Of a DNA stretch of 56,103 bases, positions 51,882-56,103 are shown piece after piece. This DNA is from Acidimicrobiia bacterium (GTDB lineage Bacteria > Actinomycetota > Acidimicrobiia > Spongiisociales > UBA5794), in the NCBI GenBank assembly GCA_029287195.1, contig JARFRN010000149.1, forward strand, positions 1 to 56,103. The letters run 5' to 3'. Under the pieces are notes generated by a model. The model was given only the letters and a program-made list of their open reading frames with translations, was not told the origin of the DNA and did no database searches. The number at the start of each line of letters is the position of its first letter. The first letter of the stretch is position 1. Both the position numbers and the translations under genes were made by a program.

Positions 51882-53537
51882 TTGCACCCAGTAATCCTCG
51901 CCGTTGACGATGATCATCTGGTCCTTCGTGCACTCGAACGTGACCTCAGGGAGAGTTTCGGGCAGAGGTACCGTGTTGTCACGGCTGCAACCGGAAGTGA
52001 CGCGCTCGATGCCCTTGCCGAGCTGAAGGCTCGGGGCGCCGGCGTGGCACTTCTCATTGCAGACCAGCGGATGCCGCATATGACCGGCATCGAGTTTCTG
52101 GCCGCAGCGGTGGAGATGGAGTCGAACGCCAAGAGAGTCTTGCTCACGGCCTACGCAGACACAGGGGTTGCGATCGAGGCGATCAACTCGATCAACCTCG
52201 ACCACTATCTGCTGAAACCCTGGGATCCGCCCGAAGAGGGCCTGATTCCCGTACTGGAGGGCTTGCTAGACGACTGGCAAGCAGGCGCCGAGGTTTCGTA
52301 CGAGGGCATCCGGGTCGCCGGAACCATGTGGTCGGCGCAATCCCATGAGGTCAAGGAGTTCCTGGCCCGCAACCGCATCCCATACCGATGGCTCGATATC
52401 GAGCGAGACCGAGCAGCCCGGGCTCTCGTCGAACGGAAAGCCGCGCAACGTCCGCTCCCAATCGTGTTCCTTCCCGACGGGGAGGTTATTGCAGGACCAA
52501 CGCCTCGCCTACTTGCCGAGAGGGCCGGGCTACAGACTGAGGCGGCAGACACCACGTATGACCTGATAATCATCGGCGCCGGACCGGCAGGACTTGCCGC
52601 CGCGGTCAACGCCTCTGCCGAGGGAATGCACACACTGCTCGTCGAAAAATCGGCCACCGGCGGCCAGGCGGGCACTAGTTCCCGGATCGAGAACTACCTT
52701 GGCTTTCCTTCCGGTATCAGCGGCAGCGAGTTGGCGGAACGAGCGACGGTCCAGGCACGACGTCTCGGTACCGAGATCCTGCTGGCCCGTGAAGTCGTCT
52801 CGCTTCGGGTAGGCGACACGTACCGGTACGTACAACTCGATGATGGTACGGAACTCGCCGCAAAGACGGTCCTCATCGCCACCGGGGTGTCGGTTCGAGA
52901 ACTCGAAGCTCCGGGGGTTGCCAGACTCGGCGGAGCCGGGATCTACTACGGCGCTGCCTTGACCGAAGCCGCCAATTACGTCGACCGCCCGGTTGTCATC
53001 GTCGGCGGTGCCAATTCCGCCGGTCAGGCGGCGATTCTCTATGCGCGCCACGCCGGCGTTGTGTCCCTGGTGGCCCGGGCGCGGACTCTGGAGCAAGGCA
53101 TGTCCCGCTATCTCGTCGACCAGATCAAGCACGTTCCGAACATCGAAGTGAGGCTCCGGACGGAGGTCGTCGCGGCCCACGGGACGGATCGGTTGGAGGC
53201 AGTATCGGTAGTCGACAAGGATCGCAACACCGTGGAGAGACTTCCGGCTGCGGCGATGGCCATCTTCATCGGTGCTCGCCCCCACACGGAGTTTGCGGCA
53301 GCCACAGTAGAGCGCAGCGGAGCAGGTTCGATCCTGACCGGACTCGATCTGATCCGTGATGGCCGACGACCGAGCGGGTGGCCGCTCAAGCGAGACCCAC
53401 TCCACCTCGAGACGAGCGTTCCCGGTATCTTCGCCGCAGGAGATGTCCGCTTCGGATCCCAAGCGCGCGTCGGCTCTGCTGTCGGATCAGGAGGTGTCGC
53501 GGTTGGCCTGATTCGGGAGTACCTGAAGACGGTCTAG
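51882..53537 (+). CDS. Cysteine-free receiver-thioredoxin-like-TrxR fusion flavoprotein
   Basis: A 551-aa protein in three parts. Receiver domain 1-130: D10/D11 (AVDDDH), phosphoacceptor D61 (LIADQRMP), T89 and K112 (YLLKPW). Glutaredoxin/thioredoxin-like part 140-212: TMWSAQSHEVKEFLARNRIP aligns with a usual WCPDC site, but both Cys are Ser. TrxR-like part 225-551: FAD loop IIGAGPAG (231-237), GGQAGTSSRIENYLGFP, the second dinucleotide loop VGGANSAGQAA and the FAD end-motif GIFAAGDVR. The TrxR CxxC is replaced by GAGIYYGAA. The whole chain contains no Cys. It is expected to bind FAD and NAD(P)H and be phosphorylated, but not to do thiol chemistry. TTG 51882 with GGAG 7 nt upstream is the start. 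Confidence 0.9.
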   Translation: MHPVILAVDDDHLVLRALERDLRESFGQRYRVVTAATGSDALDALAELKARGAGVALLIADQRMPHMTGIEFLAAAVEMESNAKRVLLTAYADTGVAIEAINSINLDHYLLKPWDPPEEGLIPVLEGLLDDWQAGAEVSYEGIRVAGTMWSAQSHEVKEFLARNRIPYRWLDIERDRAARALVERKAAQRPLPIVFLPDGEVIAGPTPRLLAERAGLQTEAADTTYDLIIIGAGPAGLAAAVNASAEGMHTLLVEKSATGGQAGTSSRIENYLGFPSGISGSELAERATVQARRLGTEILLAREVVSLRVGDTYRYVQLDDGTELAAKTVLIATGVSVRELEAPGVARLGGAGIYYGAALTEAANYVDRPVVIVGGANSAGQAAILYARHAGVVSLVARARTLEQGMSRYLVDQIKHVPNIEVRLRTEVVAAHGTDRLEAVSVVDKDRNTVERLPAAAMAIFIGARPHTEFAAATVERSGAGSILTGLDLIRDGRRPSGWPLKRDPLHLETSVPGIFAAGDVRFGSQARVGSAVGSGGVAVGLIREYLKTV

Positions 53538-53593
53538 GAGATTCGCGCACAGTGCCGCCGCACACACCGACGGTCGGTTGTCGCGCCTCCGCG

Positions 53594-55015
53594 CTATGGA
53601 ACCGCACCGTCGGGTTCGGGGTTGCTTGGCCGGCACGGCAAGGTGACCCTGAAGGCGGTGCGGCCGGGTTCGGACTCGACCGAGATGTCCCCTCCATGGC
53701 GATTCACAACGATCCCGTAGGTGATGTCTAGACCGAGGCCGGTTCCGCTGCCCGGCGGCTTTGTCGTGAAGAAGGCATCGAAGACCCGGCCCACCACGTC
53801 TGCGGGGATGCCCGGTCCGTTGTCCTCGACTGCAACGGTCACGGCATTGTCCGAGGGGATGACACGTAGAAGTATCACCGGGTTGGGCACCGCTGCCTCG
53901 AGCAGTGCATCAGCGGCGTTGTCAATGAGGTTCGTCCATACCTGATTCAGTTCCGCTGCGTAGGCCTGGATGGATTGTGGTTGCCCCTGGTAGTCGCGTC
54001 GCACCTCGATGCTTCCCAGTTTGTGTTTGAGGATGAGCAGCGTGTTGTCGAGCCCCTCTCTCACGTCGACCTCTTGGACCTCGGCCTGGTCCAAGTAGGA
54101 ATATGACTTCAAAGCGCCCACAATCGCCGAGAGTCGCTCTGCCCCTTCTTCGATCTCCCTGACGAGCGATGATGTATCCGACATGGAGCAGAACGCTTCT
54201 ATGGCCAACATCGCATCTTCGGCTCTCAGACCGGCCAGGGCCGCTTCGAGGTCGGCCGGGGCAATCCCTGCATCCGCCAGCATCGCTGCGCGGCTCCAGG
54301 GTTCGCTGACACCCATCCGGCCGATCAACGTTTCGAACTCGGTCTCACGGTCTGCGCGTTCGAGAGCACCGAGCGGCTCGGGACGTTGCCGGGCGGACTC
54401 CAATAGTGCGTCGACCCGGGCCCTGGCTCCCGGCTCGAGGCCGGCGCCTCGCAGATCACCCATCCGCCCCGCGAAAGCTTCCATTGTGCGGGCCAGCTGT
54501 GAGGATCCACGGCGCACTGCGGCCGCCGGATTGTTCATCTCGTGGGCCAGTCCGGCAGTCAGAGTCCCGATCTGCGCCATCCGCTCCGACTGCCGCAGAC
54601 TCGACTCGGTTTCCCTCCATCGAGACAGCAGGACACCGAACAGGGCCCGCGCTGCAGTGGCCGAGGTTTGCAGAAGTTCGTCCATTTGTTGCTTCGGGAT
54701 GGTCACAAATCTCGAGTCGACGCGTGCCCGCACCGTTGCCATTCTTGGAGCAGCGTCGAGCAGTGCCATCTCCCCGATGATTTCGCCTTGCGTGCGCACT
54801 GCCAGCAAGAGCTCCCGGGGTCCGGTGGTCTTTACCACCTCGACCTCGCCGCTGATTATGACGCATGCTCGATCGCCCTCATCGCCCTCACGAAAAACGA
54901 TCGAGCCTGCGGAAGTCTCCTCCTCGTAGGCCCCGGCCGCCAGGAGTTCTAGATCCTGGTCCGACAGGTCTGCCAACAGCGGAATCGCCCGCAACGCATC
55001 TCGCATCACTCTCAC
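53594..55015 (-). CDS. Cyclic-nucleotide-binding sensor histidine kinase
   Basis: A 473-aa soluble kinase. An N-terminal cNMP domain (about 8-125) has the cassette IIGEMALLDAAPRMATV with Glu82 and Arg91, so it should bind cAMP or a related nucleotide. The dimerisation/phosphoacceptor domain has H158 in GLAHEMNNPAAAV, with a long helical insertion (about 175-300) before the ATPase domain. N-box WTNLIDNAADALLEA, G1 VEDNGPGIP, F-box FFTTK and G2 GTGLGL are intact. There are no membrane segments. GTG start overlaps the stop of the TrxR-like gene as GTGA, so the two are co-translated. Its response regulator may be the nearby receiver-TrxR fusion. Confidence 0.93.
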   Translation of the reverse strand: MRVMRDALRAIPLLADLSDQDLELLAAGAYEEETSAGSIVFREGDEGDRACVIISGEVEVVKTTGPRELLLAVRTQGEIIGEMALLDAAPRMATVRARVDSRFVTIPKQQMDELLQTSATAARALFGVLLSRWRETESSLRQSERMAQIGTLTAGLAHEMNNPAAAVRRGSSQLARTMEAFAGRMGDLRGAGLEPGARARVDALLESARQRPEPLGALERADRETEFETLIGRMGVSEPWSRAAMLADAGIAPADLEAALAGLRAEDAMLAIEAFCSMSDTSSLVREIEEGAERLSAIVGALKSYSYLDQAEVQEVDVREGLDNTLLILKHKLGSIEVRRDYQGQPQSIQAYAAELNQVWTNLIDNAADALLEAAVPNPVILLRVIPSDNAVTVAVEDNGPGIPADVVGRVFDAFFTTKPPGSGTGLGLDITYGIVVNRHGGDISVESEPGRTAFRVTLPCRPSNPEPDGAVP

Positions 55016-56103
55016 ACCGACTCGAGATATTTGTGAATCATCGAGATGGCAACAGAACCCTGTCCTACCGCCGACGCGACGCGCCGCACCACCCCTTCAC
55101 GTACATCCCCCGCGGCAAAGATTCCCGGCACACTCGTCTCTTGCATGTAGGGGTCCCGATCGAGCTTCCAGGCAGGTCGCTTCCCTTTGGTGAAGATGTC
55201 GGGACCCGTCAGGATGAAACCGCGGTCATCCGTCTCGACCAGTCCCTTCACAAAGCTCGAGTGTGGAACGGCACCAACAAAGATGAAGATCGCCGAAGCG
55301 TCTCGCTCGGTTTCGTCACCCGTCGCTTCGTTGCGCAGCTTTATCTTCTCGACAATGGATTCGCCGGCGACCTCGATCACTCGAGTGTTCACCAGAACCT
55401 CGATGTTGCCGGTTGAGTTGATCTGATCGACCAGGTACTGGGACATCTTGGCCTCGAGCGAACCGCCCCGAGCTATCAAGGTCACATTCGCAGCGTGTTT
55501 GCTGAACATGATCGCCGCCTGGCCGGCGGAATTGGCGGCCCCAATCACATAGACGTGGCCTCCCGCATACGTTGCAGCCTCGCTGGGTGCAGCTCCGTAG
55601 TAGACGCCGGCGCCCTCGAACCGGTCGTATCCGGGAACGTCCAACTTGCGGACCGTCATCCCGCTCGCGATCAGAAGCGCATGACAGCGAAGCTCGGACC
55701 CGTCGGCAAGGGTCACGATCTTGACTGTGTCATCAACGCTGATCGCCGTCACCTCAGCAGCCGTGATCAATTCTGCGCCGAGTCGTGACGCCTGGGCCGC
55801 AGCACGGCGCGCCAGATCACCGCCGCTGACTCCCGTCGGGAATCCCAGATAGTTTTCGATTCGGGCGCTGGTGCCCGCCTGACCACCCGGGGCATCCTTC
55901 TCGAGTAGAGCCACTCGAAGACCCTCGGAGGCCCCGTAAACCGCTCCGGCCAATCCGGCCGGGCCACCGCCGATGATGACGACGTCGTAGAACGGACTAA
56001 CGGCCTCGGTGTGCAGGCCGATCTCTCCGGCCAGGGTGCGGCGATCTGGCTTGACCAGTGGGTCTCGACCTGGAATCAGCACAACCGGAATGGAACCCTC
56101 GGT
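55012..56103 (-). CDS. TrxR-like FAD oxidoreductase without CxxC, N-terminus cut by window edge
   Basis: Leftward gene entering from the right edge; about 364 residues are visible. The TrxR-like fold starts DVVIIGGGPAGLAGAVYG (FAD loop), followed by GGQAGTSARIENYLGFPTG, the second loop YVIGAANSAGQAAIMF and the FAD motif GIFAAGDVREG. The site of the redox CxxC reads GAGVYYGAA, and only one Cys remains (ELRCHAL). Before the first loop, the edge residues TEGSIPVVLIPGRDPLVKP match the end of the thioredoxin-like part of the fusion at 51882-53537, so the full protein probably has the same extra N-terminal domains. It is translationally coupled to the cNMP-histidine kinase. A paralogue of the other flavoprotein. 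Confidence 0.9.
   Translation of the reverse strand, partial: TEGSIPVVLIPGRDPLVKPDRRTLAGEIGLHTEAVSPFYDVVIIGGGPAGLAGAVYGASEGLRVALLEKDAPGGQAGTSARIENYLGFPTGVSGGDLARRAAAQASRLGAELITAAEVTAISVDDTVKIVTLADGSELRCHALLIASGMTVRKLDVPGYDRFEGAGVYYGAAPSEAATYAGGHVYVIGAANSAGQAAIMFSKHAANVTLIARGGSLEAKMSQYLVDQINSTGNIEVLVNTRVIEVAGESIVEKIKLRNEATGDETERDASAIFIFVGAVPHSSFVKGLVETDDRGFILTGPDIFTKGKRPAWKLDRDPYMQETSVPGIFAAGDVREGVVRRVASAVGQGSVAISMIHKYLESV

Noticed and set aside
53538-53593. ACCGACGGTCGGT inverted repeat between convergent stops
   Set aside because: Single-base centre cannot form a hairpin terminator, and an operator between two 3' ends has no clear target.

Overview
The window (about 56 kb, high GC) reads as chromosomal DNA of a free-living actinobacterium. 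An Acidimicrobiia-like lineage is my best guess, with moderate confidence at phylum level and low confidence below it. The reasons are frequent GTG/TTG starts, GTGA translational couplings, leaderless-type promoters with a TANNNT box 6-7 nt before ATG, a TreS-maltokinase fusion, an OleB-OleC fusion, a BTAD (SARP-like) regulator, F420/deazaflavin-type and LigD-polymerase-type proteins, and an adenylate cyclase fused to an ATPase/TPR module. I saw no rRNA, tRNA, CRISPR array, insertion sequence, integrase or phage gene.

Layout. 1-8.5 kb: an amidase (cut by the window edge), ATP-type PEP carboxykinase, and trehalose metabolism (TreS-maltokinase fusion convergent with OtsA). 8.7-15 kb: a large secreted nuclease with lamin-tail domains, a GT4 glycosyltransferase and a DUF885 lipoprotein hydrolase. 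15.2-24.2 kb: a leftward run headed by the head-to-head olefin genes oleA-oleBC-oleD (GTGA-coupled), continued by a nitrilase and a calcineurin-type phosphoesterase, then DUF1330 and GNAT genes that appear to have their own promoters. 24.4-34.2 kb: a stand-alone LigD-type polymerase, VOC protein, MFS exporter, S51-like protein with a CysRS-like tail, SDR/DUF2867 protein, PEBP lipoprotein, alpha/beta hydrolase-BTAD regulator, cupin, cupredoxin-like lipoprotein and a small membrane protein. 34.3-37.9 kb: a broken cyclase-like gene, a ZIP-like membrane protein with two cNMP-type domains inserted in its middle, an oxidoreductase and a 2TM protein. 38.1-43.6 kb: ABC-2 exporter plus DesK/NarL-type two-component pair, CPBP protease, Ddn-like protein and a membrane protein. 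43.9-48.0 kb: oxidoreductase, VWA surface protein, SDR. 48.1-56.1 kb: a decayed ECF sigma gene followed by a signalling cluster.

The most unusual content is the right-hand cluster. A class III adenylate cyclase-ATPase lies between two proteins whose cNMP pockets look intact (a single-domain protein and a cNMP-histidine kinase). These are interleaved with two thioredoxin-reductase-like flavoproteins that lack the redox CxxC. One of them is a receiver-thioredoxin-like-TrxR fusion with no cysteine at all. I infer a cAMP/flavin/phosphotransfer circuit in which the TrxR-like modules sense or produce a signal rather than reduce thioredoxin.

Other strong oddities: the ZIP-like protein with inserted cNMP-type domains; an apparently circularly permuted lamin-tail domain inside the nuclease domain of the secreted nuclease; a maltokinase domain in the TreS fusion with HGD changed to HGN; an S51-like domain fused to a CysRS-type tail; and a repeated -10-to-ATG spacing that predicts leaderless transcripts for about nine genes. 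All functional statements rest on motif recognition from the sequence alone; no database search was run.
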